Origin: a virus
IMG/VR virus record: IMGVR_UViG_3300006086_000508
Coordinates: 1-30,456 of that record
Direction: 5' to 3' (one strand)
Length of the DNA: 30,456 bases
Under the pieces are notes generated by a model. That model worked only from the letters and a program-made list of their open reading frames with translations. It made no database searches and had not been told where the DNA came from. Within the stretch, counting starts at the first letter, position 1. Every line of letters starts with the position of its first letter. Both the position numbers and the translations under genes were made by a program. This document shows positions 7,559 through 15,490 of this stretch, piece after piece.

Positions 7559-8146
7559 TTAAATTCCTGCGCTGAACGTCGCGCTGGCCACGTCCGCCCC
7601 GGCGATGCGCGCCGGGTAAACCAGATATTCACCCTGGTCCCAGCCTGCGCGGATGGCGAACGGCTGCGAGGTGATCACCTCAAACTGATAGCGGCGGCAC
7701 GTCCTGCCGTATTGCTGGATAATCTGAAGCAGCAGCTGCGCGTTGTCCGCAATCTGGCTGTCTGAAACGCGCACCTGTATTACGTCCCAGTCAATACCGG
7801 GCTGGCGCTCAATCAGCTCCACATAGCCGATCCCCAGCCGCTCAAAAATGCTGATAAACCCTGACACGGACCCGGCATCGCGCGCATTGATAAACGCAAA
7901 CGCCACGCGCCTGCGGAACAGCGAAAGCGGCTCACCGTTGAAGCGGGTAATATCCCGGTCATACGCCAGCAGATTCAGCAGCGGTTCAGAACAGGTCAGC
8001 GGATCAAACTGGCTGACCGGCCACGTAATCCAGCCGTAAACCTGTGCCCAGAACCGGCGCGCGGCTTTCAGAAGTTTGTCCGGCTCCCCTTTGCGCATCC
8101 ACGTGGGCAGACGCAGCCCGGCCAGCTTTTTATCGAAATCAGTCAT
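7559..8146 (-). CDS. I: Tail protein I (gpI-like baseplate protein)
   Basis: 195 residues, in the usual position between baseplate J and the fibre gene. The sequence has the helical N-terminal half of P2 gpI-type proteins (FDPLTCSEPLLNLLAYDRDITRFNGEP, LFRRRVAFAFINARDAGSVSGF) and a beta-rich C-terminus. gpI links the baseplate wedge to the fibres. I chose the ATG at 8146, 8 nt downstream of a GTGAG ribosome binding site, over the TTG two codons earlier. It overlaps the end of gene J by 8 nt. Confidence 0.75.
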   Translation of the reverse strand: MTDFDKKLAGLRLPTWMRKGEPDKLLKAARRFWAQVYGWITWPVSQFDPLTCSEPLLNLLAYDRDITRFNGEPLSLFRRRVAFAFINARDAGSVSGFISIFERLGIGYVELIERQPGIDWDVIQVRVSDSQIADNAQLLLQIIQQYGRTCRRYQFEVITSQPFAIRAGWDQGEYLVYPARIAGADVASATFSAGI

Positions 8147-9323
8147 GTTCAATACTCACTGTCAGGCTGTTAAGACGCGGCACACTCAGATCGCTGACGA
8201 TATCGCCCAGCGAAAAGGTGACCGAATCGACTTCCGGAAAAGCCCTGTGCAGCTCACGCCCAAGGTTCGAAAATGAAAAGCGCGCGTAGGGCCACGTCTT
8301 TTTAACGTCATAGTCAGCGTTTTCACGGAAGGCGCTGCGGATAAGGTTTCCGGCATTTTTAATCAGCAACGCCTGATTTTCGGCAGTCATGTTGTCCGGG
8401 TTTTGCAGATACATTTTCACGCTCAGATCGTGCCGGGTTTCCGGCATTCCGAAGCACTGCATATCGTCGCCGTGGCCGTGATGGCCCTGCGTGTTGATGT
8501 AGTCATTAACCGCCGTGATAAACGGATCTGACAGCACGCCGGAATCAAGCAGCAGATAGGCATTTGCCGTTCCCGGCCCGCGCGGCGCATCGTGCAGAAA
8601 GAAAATCCGGTCAATGCTCAGCCCCACTACCCCGGCAATCATTGAGCGGTAAACAGCGTCAGTGTGGTAGTTACCCACCAGGTTAAACTGATTGCGGCAG
8701 CGCTCGCGCAGCTCGTCATCACTCTCTTCATCTGCGCCCGGCACGGTCAGCCAGTCTTCCTCACTCTCCGCCTGCACAATGCCGGTGACGGCCACCGGCA
8801 GGATGCGGTAATAGCCCGGCGCAAGGTTCCACGCGGCCCCCACATCTGACGCACGCACCGGGATCAGCGCACTGGATTCCCCTGCCGGAATGGTGAAATC
8901 AGCAACGGTCACCAGCTCGTAAACCACGCCATTAATGCGCTCAGTCTGGATACGCGTACCGGCCTGCACGGTCACATCTGCCCCGGCGCTTTCCTTAGTG
9001 AACCGGATCACGCCCTCAGCCCGGCTGGCCGGTTTTGCCGTGACGTTTACCGCCCATGCCAGCAGGCGCAGCATCTGACCGCCTGCCGTGGCCACGAACA
9101 TATTCACCAGCACCGTGTTGATCATGACGTCCGCCAGCCACAGCACCGGCGCGGTGATAATGGCTGTGACCAGCCGCCAGAACGGCGACATGCGCGACGT
9201 GTTGGTGATAAGCCCCTCCTGCGCGGCAATGTCCGTAAAGCGCGCTTTCAGCTCCGCTTCCGTCACCGGCATCCCGCCTGCTTTCACCACCTCCGTAAAA
9301 TCTACCTGCGGTTTGTCCGTCAT
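8139..9323 (-). CDS. J: Baseplate protein J
   Basis: 394 residues, with the hallmarks of the baseplate J / Mu gp47 family: VNVTAKPASRAEGVIRFTK, then AGADVTVQAGTRIQTERINGVVYELV, 'IPAGESSALIPVRASDVG' and WNLAPGYYRI, and the diagnostic 'ADEESDDELRERCRNQF' about residues 200-216. It forms the wedge of the contractile-tail baseplate. It lies between the DUF2590 gene and gpI, as in HP1 and P2 (W-J-I order), with a start overlapping the upstream stop by a few bases. Two hydrophobic stretches near residues 45-85 are family-typical and need not be membrane segments. Confidence 0.93.
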   Translation of the reverse strand: MTDKPQVDFTEVVKAGGMPVTEAELKARFTDIAAQEGLITNTSRMSPFWRLVTAIITAPVLWLADVMINTVLVNMFVATAGGQMLRLLAWAVNVTAKPASRAEGVIRFTKESAGADVTVQAGTRIQTERINGVVYELVTVADFTIPAGESSALIPVRASDVGAAWNLAPGYYRILPVAVTGIVQAESEEDWLTVPGADEESDDELRERCRNQFNLVGNYHTDAVYRSMIAGVVGLSIDRIFFLHDAPRGPGTANAYLLLDSGVLSDPFITAVNDYINTQGHHGHGDDMQCFGMPETRHDLSVKMYLQNPDNMTAENQALLIKNAGNLIRSAFRENADYDVKKTWPYARFSFSNLGRELHRAFPEVDSVTFSLGDIVSDLSVPRLNSLTVSIEHD

Positions 9324-9649
9324 ATATCCACCCCGTAAGACAGTGCGCCGAAGTCGTATGTGCTGGCCGTCACCCAGAGGCGCGACAGGTTTTCTTCTGT
9401 CAGCTCAATGGTGCCGGGAATAATCCGTTCATCGTCCTCAATCAGTAATTCAAGCCGCGTCAGGATATCCGCACGCATCGTCGGACTGCGCTCCGCGATT
9501 AATTCCGTCAGCAGCCCGGATTCAAGGATTGCATGCGCAATATCCTGCTGAATACTTTTGCGGTTATTACAGGTGACCGGCTCTTTCCCGGTATTTAAAA
9601 CAAAGTTTCCGTTTTCAATCAGAAGATCGATATACAGTAATTCACTCAT
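9320..9649 (-). CDS. DUF2590 family tail protein (probable wedge component)
   Basis: 109 residues from the chosen start: LLYIDLLIENGNFVLN, NNRKSIQQDIAHAILESGLL, RADILTRLELLIEDDERIIPGT. I recognise the DUF2590 family of HP1-like phages. Its place directly before J is that of the gp25-like protein gpW in P2, and 'SIQQDIAHAILESG' resembles the start of such proteins, so a wedge role is likely (inference). I use the ATG at 9649, which has AGGAG 8 nt upstream, rather than an ATG six codons earlier. It overlaps the end of the tape measure gene by 4 nt. Confidence 0.75.
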   Translation of the reverse strand: MSELLYIDLLIENGNFVLNTGKEPVTCNNRKSIQQDIAHAILESGLLTELIAERSPTMRADILTRLELLIEDDERIIPGTIELTEENLSRLWVTASTYDFGALSYGVDI

Positions 9650-11619
9650 CCTGCCAGCTCCTGCCACTCCATCAGCTGCTGCGGCGTCATGCCACCACCT
9701 GTATTAATTTCCACTTTTTCGATGCGTTTACTGTTATCCGTTACGCTCCGGCTGCTGCTGGTAATGGTTTTATTAATTCCGCCTGTCTCAACACCTTTTA
9801 ACTGGCCGCCGGTTGTCAGATTATTTTCGACGCGTGGCGGCGGTGCGGCAGGCTCCCCAAATTCCGCAATATCTACGCCGGGGATTTTATTTATTTTGCT
9901 GATAATCCAGTTCAGCGAACTCAGCGCGGTTTTTTTAATGTTGTCCCACAGGTTCGCAAAGAGATTCATTATCCCGCTGGCCATGTTCCCCAGCGTTTGC
10001 GTCACGGAAAAACCGGACAGCAGCGCAACAAAGCTCTGCCAGCCCTCACTGATAAACGCCCAGGCTTTACCAAACACACCGGCCACAGCGGCCACCGCAC
10101 CAGATACAGCCTGAAAGGCTTCGGTGTTCATCACGGCGGCTTTGATTGCATCCCAGTGTGCGATCAGCAGATAGCAGCCTGCGGCCAGCAATGCGACTGC
10201 GCCAATAATCAGCAGAATCGGCCAGCTCATAAAGTTAATGGCGATACCGGTCATTACCGAAGCCATGCGCACGGCCAGCAGTACGCCGCGCAGGGTTCGC
10301 ATAACGATCGCGTAAGCCTTTACCGCTGCGCCAGCCAGCCAGATCGCCCCGGTGTAAAGGCGCGTTACCAGCAGCAGCCCCATTACGATGCCGCGCAACC
10401 CGGTCATAACAAACGTGGCCATGCCCATCACGATATTGGCCACCGCACCCGCACCGGCGAAGCTCAGCACGGCCAGCGCCACATATCCGACCACGCGCGC
10501 GATGTTCGGAAACATCTGCATCCAGCGCGCGAACGTCTGCCCCATATCCGCCAGGCGGTTAAGCAGCGGATAAATCACCGGAATCAGCGTCAGGCCGATC
10601 ACGCGCCGGATGGCTTCCAGAATCTGAATAAAGCGGTCCCACGGCTTAACCATCTTCGCGGCCATTTCCTGCGTGCGCTTAAGCCCGTCATTGCCGCCCA
10701 GCTCGGTGATGTTTCGCTGCAGCGCTGTCACGTTGCCCCACAGCTGCTTAACCACCGCTGAACTGTCACCAAACGCATCATCAAGCGCTTTCTGCGCCTC
10801 CACGTTACCGGTGATACTCGCCCCGTATTTTGCCTGCAGCTTGATCAGGATTTCCGGCATGGACAGCATCTTTCCGGATTCATTTTTGAAGCTCATGCCC
10901 AGCTTTTTCGCGCCTTCCTCAGCGCCGGTCAGGAAGCCTTCATACGAACCGGACGCCTCTGTACCCAGCGTGCGCTGCAGCTCCCCCATCACGGCAAGCT
11001 GCTCATTTAAGCCGATACCGTAGTTGGTGCCGACGCCGCGTGCGCCCTCCATCAAATCCTTTATTGCGCCCATTTCCACGCCGAAGCGCTGACGCATAAA
11101 CGCCACTTTCCCCGAAAGCTGCTCCGCAAACTGCACGTTGCCCAGGCGCTCCGCATCCTCGCGGAAGTTGCCGAACATCTGCCCCATGAACTCTGCCGAC
11201 TCCGCTGCCGTGCTGCCCAGCGCAGCGGCGGTCAGATTGGCAATCCGGGTAACCTTCGGCAGCTCGTCACCGGTCAGGCCGCTTATGGCGGCGTTAATGC
11301 TGGCCGTTGACTGCACAAACTCCACGGCGCTTTTGCCGTAGGTCATCGCAAAAAGGTTCGCGTCTTTCTCCACCTGCTGCAGCGCTGTGCTGTCGATGCC
11401 ACGCGCGGTCTGCTCCTGCAGCGCGTCATACATTTCAATGGCCGGACCCAGCGCGCCTTTGATGGCCTGACCCACGCCCCACAACGCCGCACCGCCAACA
11501 CCAACACGCTGAAACGCTGACCGGGACTTGTCTGCAAATTCCGTGACGCCTGCCTGTGCCTGACGAAGCGGCCGCGTTACCTTGTCGATCAGCGATAACG
11601 TAAATTCCAGCTGTTTCAT
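9646..11619 (-). CDS. T: Tail tape measure protein
   Basis: 657 residues. The N-terminus (FTLSLIDKVTRPLRQAQAGV, FADKSRSAFQRVGVG) and the helical core up to about residue 330 match the TP901-type tape measure family. Residues about 340-500 hold a run of hydrophobic segments that may help the protein enter the cell membrane during DNA ejection. The C-terminal part is polar (EINTGGGMTPQQLMEWQ). It sets tail length and plugs the tube. The ATG at 11619 overlaps the stop of the frameshifted chaperone frame (ATGA), so its translation is probably coupled to the frameshift product. Confidence 0.92.
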   Translation of the reverse strand: MKQLEFTLSLIDKVTRPLRQAQAGVTEFADKSRSAFQRVGVGGAALWGVGQAIKGALGPAIEMYDALQEQTARGIDSTALQQVEKDANLFAMTYGKSAVEFVQSTASINAAISGLTGDELPKVTRIANLTAAALGSTAAESAEFMGQMFGNFREDAERLGNVQFAEQLSGKVAFMRQRFGVEMGAIKDLMEGARGVGTNYGIGLNEQLAVMGELQRTLGTEASGSYEGFLTGAEEGAKKLGMSFKNESGKMLSMPEILIKLQAKYGASITGNVEAQKALDDAFGDSSAVVKQLWGNVTALQRNITELGGNDGLKRTQEMAAKMVKPWDRFIQILEAIRRVIGLTLIPVIYPLLNRLADMGQTFARWMQMFPNIARVVGYVALAVLSFAGAGAVANIVMGMATFVMTGLRGIVMGLLLVTRLYTGAIWLAGAAVKAYAIVMRTLRGVLLAVRMASVMTGIAINFMSWPILLIIGAVALLAAGCYLLIAHWDAIKAAVMNTEAFQAVSGAVAAVAGVFGKAWAFISEGWQSFVALLSGFSVTQTLGNMASGIMNLFANLWDNIKKTALSSLNWIISKINKIPGVDIAEFGEPAAPPPRVENNLTTGGQLKGVETGGINKTITSSSRSVTDNSKRIEKVEINTGGGMTPQQLMEWQELAG

Positions 11620-12070
11620 TCGCTTCCCTTAAACGCCAGCGCAATGCCGTTTGCTATGGCAATGCGCTGGTTTTCCCAGTGCCGGTTATCAAGCCACAGC
11701 GCGGCGGCAAGGTTATCCGCGCTGTCATCCTCTCCGGGCAGCCAGCGACGGCGTAAAATCAGATATTGTTCGAGTCCGTTGGCGTCAATATTACGGACCC
11801 GCTCACTTAGTTTTTTACGGTGATTTCCAGCTCAGGCGTATATTCTTCCAGCACCTTGCCCACAATCTGTAATGCCGCACCCGGCAGCGCCAGTAATTCC
11901 TGCAGCGCGTCTTTTGTTTCCGGCGTGACGATACGAACCAGAAAGTTATGCGCCGGGGAAACTTTATTTCCCATCGTAATTTCGTTGATATATTTGTTAT
12001 AGGCGGTGACGTTCGGCGTAAAAGAAACGTCTTTGCCTGCGATGGTCATTTCAATTTTTTTATCACTCAT
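11616..12070 (-). CDS. Tail assembly chaperone, -1 frameshift form (gpE-E'-like)
   Basis: If ribosomes slip by -1 on A AAA AAC (11810-11816), reading continues for 64 codons in the -1 frame, giving a protein of about 151 residues. The extension begins LSERVRNIDANGLEQYL, includes LPGEDDSADNLAAALWLDN and ends IALAFKGSE. It stops in a TGA that overlaps the tape measure ATG. This frame has no good start of its own and fills the otherwise unexplained 190-nt gap before the tape measure gene. Known systems of this kind are P2 E/E' and lambda G/GT, where a small fraction of ribosomes shift. The frameshift is read directly from the sequence; its efficiency is not. Confidence 0.85.
11807..12070 (-). 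CDS. Tail assembly chaperone, short form (gpE-like, DUF2765 family)
   Basis: 87 residues: IEMTIAGKDVSFTPNVTAYNKYINE, VSPAHNFLVRIVTPETKDAL, ALQIVGKVLEEYTPELEITVKN. This matches small tail assembly chaperones that coat the tape measure during tail building, and its place just upstream of the tape measure gene is diagnostic. The last sense codons are GTA AAA AAC before TAA, giving the slippery heptamer A AAA AAC at 11810-11816. The ATG overlaps the stop of the o-spanin gene (ATGA). Confidence 0.85.
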   Translation of the reverse strand: MSDKKIEMTIAGKDVSFTPNVTAYNKYINEITMGNKVSPAHNFLVRIVTPETKDALQELLALPGAALQIVGKVLEEYTPELEITVKN

Positions 12071-12354
12071 GCTTTTTTCTCTCTTAAATTAATTTCGTCA
12101 ATAAGCTGGTTATGGCGCGCCGCGCAGGTTGAATAAATATCAATCCACTGAATTAATAATTCCGCTGCGGCTCTGCCGTTGGTGCCGTTTAATCGGGGAA
12201 GATTAACGGGACATTTAGTTTTTAGATTTTCCTGATAGGGTACGCTCTGCGTTTTCACTGGCGGCGTTGTACAGCCTGAAATAATCACCAGACAGGCAAT
12301 CATTACTGAAAACAGGTTTCTCCAGTTCAGCGCGGATGCCGGCCGGTATCGCAC
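12067..12354 (-). CDS. Outer-membrane spanin lipoprotein (LysC/Rz1-like)
   Basis: 95 residues with an N-terminal hydrophobic signal and a lipobox ending IISGC (Cys about residue 28), after which comes a short soluble domain containing two more cysteines (KCPVNLP, STCAARHNQL). It would be lipidated and held in the outer membrane, pairing with the inner-membrane spanin to fuse the membranes in the last step of lysis. The start is a GTG with a strong GGAGGA ribosome binding site 8 nt upstream. The gene overlaps the i-spanin gene by 140 nt in another frame, the classic nested spanin layout, so this overlap is real and not a shadow. Confidence 0.8.
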   Translation of the reverse strand: MRYRPASALNWRNLFSVMIACLVIISGCTTPPVKTQSVPYQENLKTKCPVNLPRLNGTNGRAAAELLIQWIDIYSTCAARHNQLIDEINLREKKA

Positions 12355-12559
12355 CTTTTAATTCCTCCAGTTTGTTCTCAAGCTTCCTGGCTGACTCGCT
12401 TGCCACGCCCTGCAGCTGATCACGCGTCCTGTCAGCGGCAATCCCGGCGGCACGCTCTGCGACCAGTTCCACGCTGTCGCGCTTCCACTCAGCCCCGGTC
12501 CATCCCGCCAGAAACGCCAGCCCCAGACCGGCCAGCACAAACAGCACGTCTCTGGCCAT
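12215..12559 (-). CDS. Inner-membrane spanin (LysB/Rz-like)
   Basis: 114 residues with one N-terminal membrane segment (LFVLAGLGLAFLAGW) and a long charged helical periplasmic part (VAERAAGIAADRTRDQLQGV, ARKLENKLEELKGAIP). A single anchor plus a coiled periplasmic domain is the i-spanin architecture; with the overlapping lipoprotein gene it completes the two-component spanin. The start overlaps the stop of the endolysin gene by one base (TGATG). The sequence is too divergent for me to assign a named family, but context makes the role clear. Confidence 0.75.
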   Translation of the reverse strand: MARDVLFVLAGLGLAFLAGWTGAEWKRDSVELVAERAAGIAADRTRDQLQGVASESARKLENKLEELKGAIPAGIRAELEKPVFSNDCLSGDYFRLYNAASENAERTLSGKSKN

Positions 12560-12900
12560 CAGCGCACACCGTTATGCTCAAGGCTGAAGTGGTTGCCGTC
12601 CGGATTCGACTTAAAACGCCCGCCCCAGCTGCCGCCCAGCGATTCCCAGTATTCACCCAGCGCCCGGTAATCTTCGGTGCGGGTTTTGTACTCGCCGTTA
12701 ACAAACAGGTTGAAGTCCACTGCCAGCCGCTGCGTGTGCAGGCTGTTGGCGATGCCGCTGCCCTTTTTCGCATTCAGCGCGGCCTGCTCCGGCGTGCGGT
12801 ATGCCTCGCCGAAGGTCAGGCGCATCCCGTGATCATTCGCCCAGGTGATCAGCTGCGCAATCAGCGCGGTAAATAACTGCTGCTTTTCCGATAGCGTCAC
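12559..12900 (-). CDS. Endolysin, M15-family peptidase
   Basis: 113 residues from the chosen start. It carries the M15 (VanY/Ply-type) zinc peptidase pattern: His55 and Asp62 in SLHTQRLAVDFNLF, and His104 in DGNHFSLEHNG, with the preceding GEAYRTPEQ. It should cut peptide bonds in peptidoglycan, unlike the muramidase endolysins of P2 and HP1. There is no signal sequence, so it depends on the holin. I favour the GTG at 12900, 8 nt after AAGGAG; a GTG at 12906 overlaps the holin stop but sits too close to that site. It lies between the holin and spanin genes. Confidence 0.85.
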   Translation of the reverse strand: MTLSEKQQLFTALIAQLITWANDHGMRLTFGEAYRTPEQAALNAKKGSGIANSLHTQRLAVDFNLFVNGEYKTRTEDYRALGEYWESLGGSWGGRFKSNPDGNHFSLEHNGVR

Positions 12901-12902
12901 TT

Positions 12903-13187
12903 TCACTTCTCCTTATCGTCGCCACCCAGACGGCGGCGTAACCACATTTCACAAAACTGATAACCCAGAATCCCCAGCCCTGCCCCGACCCCGTTAACCG
13001 CCAGCGGCGACATATCCGGGAACTGCACCAGCGCCGCGCCTGCCGCGACTGAAATTGCTGACCCCAGAATGACGCGCCCGGCAATCAGGCGCGGCGTGAT
13101 TTTTTCATTACTGGCCAGCACCTTGCCCAGCGCGATAACCCCGCCGAGCAGCAGCAGCTGCATCAGTGTTTTTTCATGGTCCTGCAT
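12903..13187 (-). CDS. Holin
   Basis: 94 residues with hydrophobic segments at about 8-25, 35-55 and 62-82, and a charged C-terminus (LRRRLGGDDKEK), consistent with a small multi-span holin. It would form holes in the inner membrane at a set time and release the endolysin. The position right after the tube gene and before the endolysin follows the HP1 plan, in which lysis genes are embedded in the tail operon. A GGGG-type ribosome binding site precedes the ATG. Confidence 0.8.
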   Translation of the reverse strand: MQDHEKTLMQLLLLGGVIALGKVLASNEKITPRLIAGRVILGSAISVAAGAALVQFPDMSPLAVNGVGAGLGILGYQFCEMWLRRRLGGDDKEK

Positions 13188-13197
13188 CGTATCCCCG

Positions 13198-13653
13198 TTA
13201 GCTGATCAGGCTTTCCGTTGCCGCCGCTTCCAGATACGGCACGCCGTTAATGTTGACGAACTTCGGGCTGGTCACGAAGTACTTAACCTTGTGCGTGCTG
13301 ATCGCGCCGCCTTTCGGATCGATATCCAGCACGTTGCTCAGCACCAGTTTGCAGCCGAAGGCTTCCACCTTCGTTTCTTCGCTGCCGACCTTCGCATAAA
13401 ACAGGAAGTCCAGCGTGTCGATGCCCCGCCATGACCCTGCTGCACGCGCTTTTGCGGTCAGCTGCTGAAAGGTTTTGCTGCTCAGCTCAATCTCACCTTC
13501 TGCAGCAACTTCCCCGGCTACGTGTCCGTCAGGTACGCCGCGTGTGGACGCCGCCGCTGTGCTATCCGTGATATCGAGTGAGATTTTTTCGACGTGAAGC
13601 AACTCACCGTCGATGTTTACATCAAATGACTGACCGCTGATGCGCTGGCTCAT
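13198..13653 (-). CDS. FII: Tail tube protein (DUF2597 family)
   Basis: 151 residues, beta-rich throughout: ISGQSFDVNIDGELLHVEKISLDITD, EGEIELSSKTFQQL, 'FGCKLVLSNVLDIDP', 'HKVKYFVTSPKFVNING'. I recognise the DUF2597 family that fills the tube position in HP1-like phages; it lies immediately after the sheath gene. It polymerises into the inner tube of the contractile tail. Its start overlaps the sheath stop (ATGA). Confidence 0.85.
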   Translation of the reverse strand: MSQRISGQSFDVNIDGELLHVEKISLDITDSTAAASTRGVPDGHVAGEVAAEGEIELSSKTFQQLTAKARAAGSWRGIDTLDFLFYAKVGSEETKVEAFGCKLVLSNVLDIDPKGGAISTHKVKYFVTSPKFVNINGVPYLEAAATESLIS

Positions 13654-14786
13654 GCCGCCTCCTCAGTGCTGTCCAGGCTGGTATCCAGTAGCAGCCCCAC
13701 GGTAATTTCCTTTGGTGATTCAACCGGACGCATCACGATATAAATCTCCACCTGTTTAGCGCTTTTCCAGCTGATTGATACGTCACCATCGCGCGGTGAT
13801 TTCACCTCACCGGGGAAACGAATGCCGTTAATCTGGACTGACTGCGACATTTCACGCAGCGGCTTAGCAAAACTCTGCTGCGCGGCGGCAATGCTGCCCG
13901 GCGTGCTGTTCAGTGTGCGATCAGCGATTCGGGCGATGGCCAGCAGACGCACGCGGCGCGCAATTTTGTCAGCAATACGCAGGTATTCGATAACCTGATA
14001 ATCACCGCCTTCCACGTCCAGCGTGCGCCCGTCAGACCAGTAAAGCCCGTCATAGTCCGGATACCACATCGGCACGCTGAAACGCAGTGTTTCCAGCGCC
14101 TGCAGCGTGGCCAGCTCCAGCACACTATCCTTTCCATCAACCGGCAGACTGTCACTGCCCAGGCTTACGAGCGCCCCGGTTTTCACACGTGCCGGGCTGT
14201 CAGCAATAGTGACGGCGCGGTTACAGAGGCGACCAGCCAGCACGCCCGGTTCATTACCCCACAGGCGCGGAACCAGCTGCACCGCTGACGCGGAAATCCC
14301 GCTCTGCGGCTTGCTCATTCGCGTCAGATAATCCGCCCAGGCTTCGTCACTTTCCGGACCACCAACTGACAGCATGAACCAAACCCAGCGCCCGAATTTT
14401 GCCAGCAGCGTGTTGCGAAGCGTGGCAGCGGTATCAATCTCCTTCTTATCCGGAACATCCGCGCACAGTACGACGCCCTCCACGGATGCCACCTGTTGCG
14501 CGCTCAGTACGGCGTCTGCCCATGCCGACAGCTCTGCATCTTCGGCAAGTACATGCACATATGCGGACCAGTTCTGACCGGCATTATCCATTGCGGCCAT
14601 GACCTGGCTTTTCAGCACCGATTCCGCCGCACCCAGCTGCTTATCAAAATCGGTCTGCGTATTAACCGGCAGCGTCTTCCCGGCGTTGGTGGCGCCGTGT
14701 CCGACAAAGAGCACGACGCGCTCAATATCCTTAGTTTCACCCTGCAGCTGATTAAGCTGATTGACCGTTACATTTGGCCAGCTCAT
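13650..14786 (-). CDS. FI: Contractile tail sheath protein (DUF2586 family)
   Basis: 378 residues, matching the DUF2586 family used as sheath by HP1-like phages. Recognisable parts are VTVNQLNQLQGETKDIERVVLFVG near the N-terminus, GRWVWFMLSVGGPESDEAWADYL, 'GVLAGRLCNRAVTIADSPARVKTGAL', and DYDGLYWSDGRTLDVEGGDYQVIEYLR in the C-terminal half. It surrounds the tube and contracts on infection. The length is close to other members. It overlaps the upstream gene by 4 nt (ATGA). Confidence 0.88.
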   Translation of the reverse strand: MSWPNVTVNQLNQLQGETKDIERVVLFVGHGATNAGKTLPVNTQTDFDKQLGAAESVLKSQVMAAMDNAGQNWSAYVHVLAEDAELSAWADAVLSAQQVASVEGVVLCADVPDKKEIDTAATLRNTLLAKFGRWVWFMLSVGGPESDEAWADYLTRMSKPQSGISASAVQLVPRLWGNEPGVLAGRLCNRAVTIADSPARVKTGALVSLGSDSLPVDGKDSVLELATLQALETLRFSVPMWYPDYDGLYWSDGRTLDVEGGDYQVIEYLRIADKIARRVRLLAIARIADRTLNSTPGSIAAAQQSFAKPLREMSQSVQINGIRFPGEVKSPRDGDVSISWKSAKQVEIYIVMRPVESPKEITVGLLLDTSLDSTEEAA

Positions 14787-15490
14787 ATCCTTCCCCTGAT
14801 ATCCTGCGCATTAACGTCCCAGCCGTAGCCAATGGCCTGCAGCTGGCGCGCCAGCGCCTTATTAAAATCGTCGCTGCCCATCCCGAGAAACGGACGGGAC
14901 GGCACATCGACAGTCCATACTGTTTTTGCCGCCCGGCCCGTCAGCTTGCGGATCAGCAGACCGGCCTGCGCATATCCCATCGTTTCGGTAATTTCCTTAA
15001 ACGGCGGCTTACGCCACCGCTTCCCGCGCTTCACTTTGTAGCCCAGCTTTCGCAGCCGTTTAGCCTGCGCCAGCGTGGCCATTTTTCCTGCCGGTGCGGG
15101 GCGACTCGTTCCGCGTGCCCTGACGCTGGTTTTCATGCCTTGCTGCTGCGCATAACCCACGGTCCCTGCCGGTACTGCTTTGTTCCCGTTCCGGTATCCA
15201 CCGCCCTGCAGGTAAAGCCGCACGGCTTCAATTTCGGGCATTTCGCGGATGTGCAGCAGGTTCGGCAGGTTGCGCAGCATCTTTCCCCGGCGCCGCGTTT
15301 TTCTTGCCTGCCACGGCGTGCCGTCCGGTGACTGCTGATTACGCACGTTGCGCTTTGCAGCCGGGATCACGCCATACTTCGCCATGCGCCAGATAAGACG
15401 CTGGCGCTTTTTGTCGGGCAGCTCCAGCTTTGCAATCTCGCGGCGCATTTCACGCAGTTGCGCGGCGTTAATCTCCGCCCCGAAAATCAC
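14783..15490 (-). CDS. S: Phage virion morphogenesis/tail completion protein S
   Basis: 235 residues, strongly basic, with the gpS-family pattern near the N-terminus: 'LRRMAKYGVIPAAKRNVRNQQSPDGTPW'-like (actual text IWRMAKYGVIPAAKRNVRN), then 'ARKTRRRGKMLRNLPNLLHI' and a C-terminal 'RPFLGMGSDDFNKALARQLQAI'. The PFLG motif is common at the end of such proteins. In P2, gpS is needed to finish the tail; this one is longer than P2 gpS, as in HP1-like phages. It overlaps the upstream gene by 4 nt. Confidence 0.8.
   Translation of the reverse strand: MIFGAEINAAQLREMRREIAKLELPDKKRQRLIWRMAKYGVIPAAKRNVRNQQSPDGTPWQARKTRRRGKMLRNLPNLLHIREMPEIEAVRLYLQGGGYRNGNKAVPAGTVGYAQQQGMKTSVRARGTSRPAPAGKMATLAQAKRLRKLGYKVKRGKRWRKPPFKEITETMGYAQAGLLIRKLTGRAAKTVWTVDVPSRPFLGMGSDDFNKALARQLQAIGYGWDVNAQDIRGRI

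Noticed and set aside
9997-10761. Long + strand open frame (254 codons) opposite the tape measure gene, rich in His, Arg and Gln.
   Set aside because: It mirrors the tape measure coding sequence and has the biased composition of an antisense frame; all late genes run the other way.
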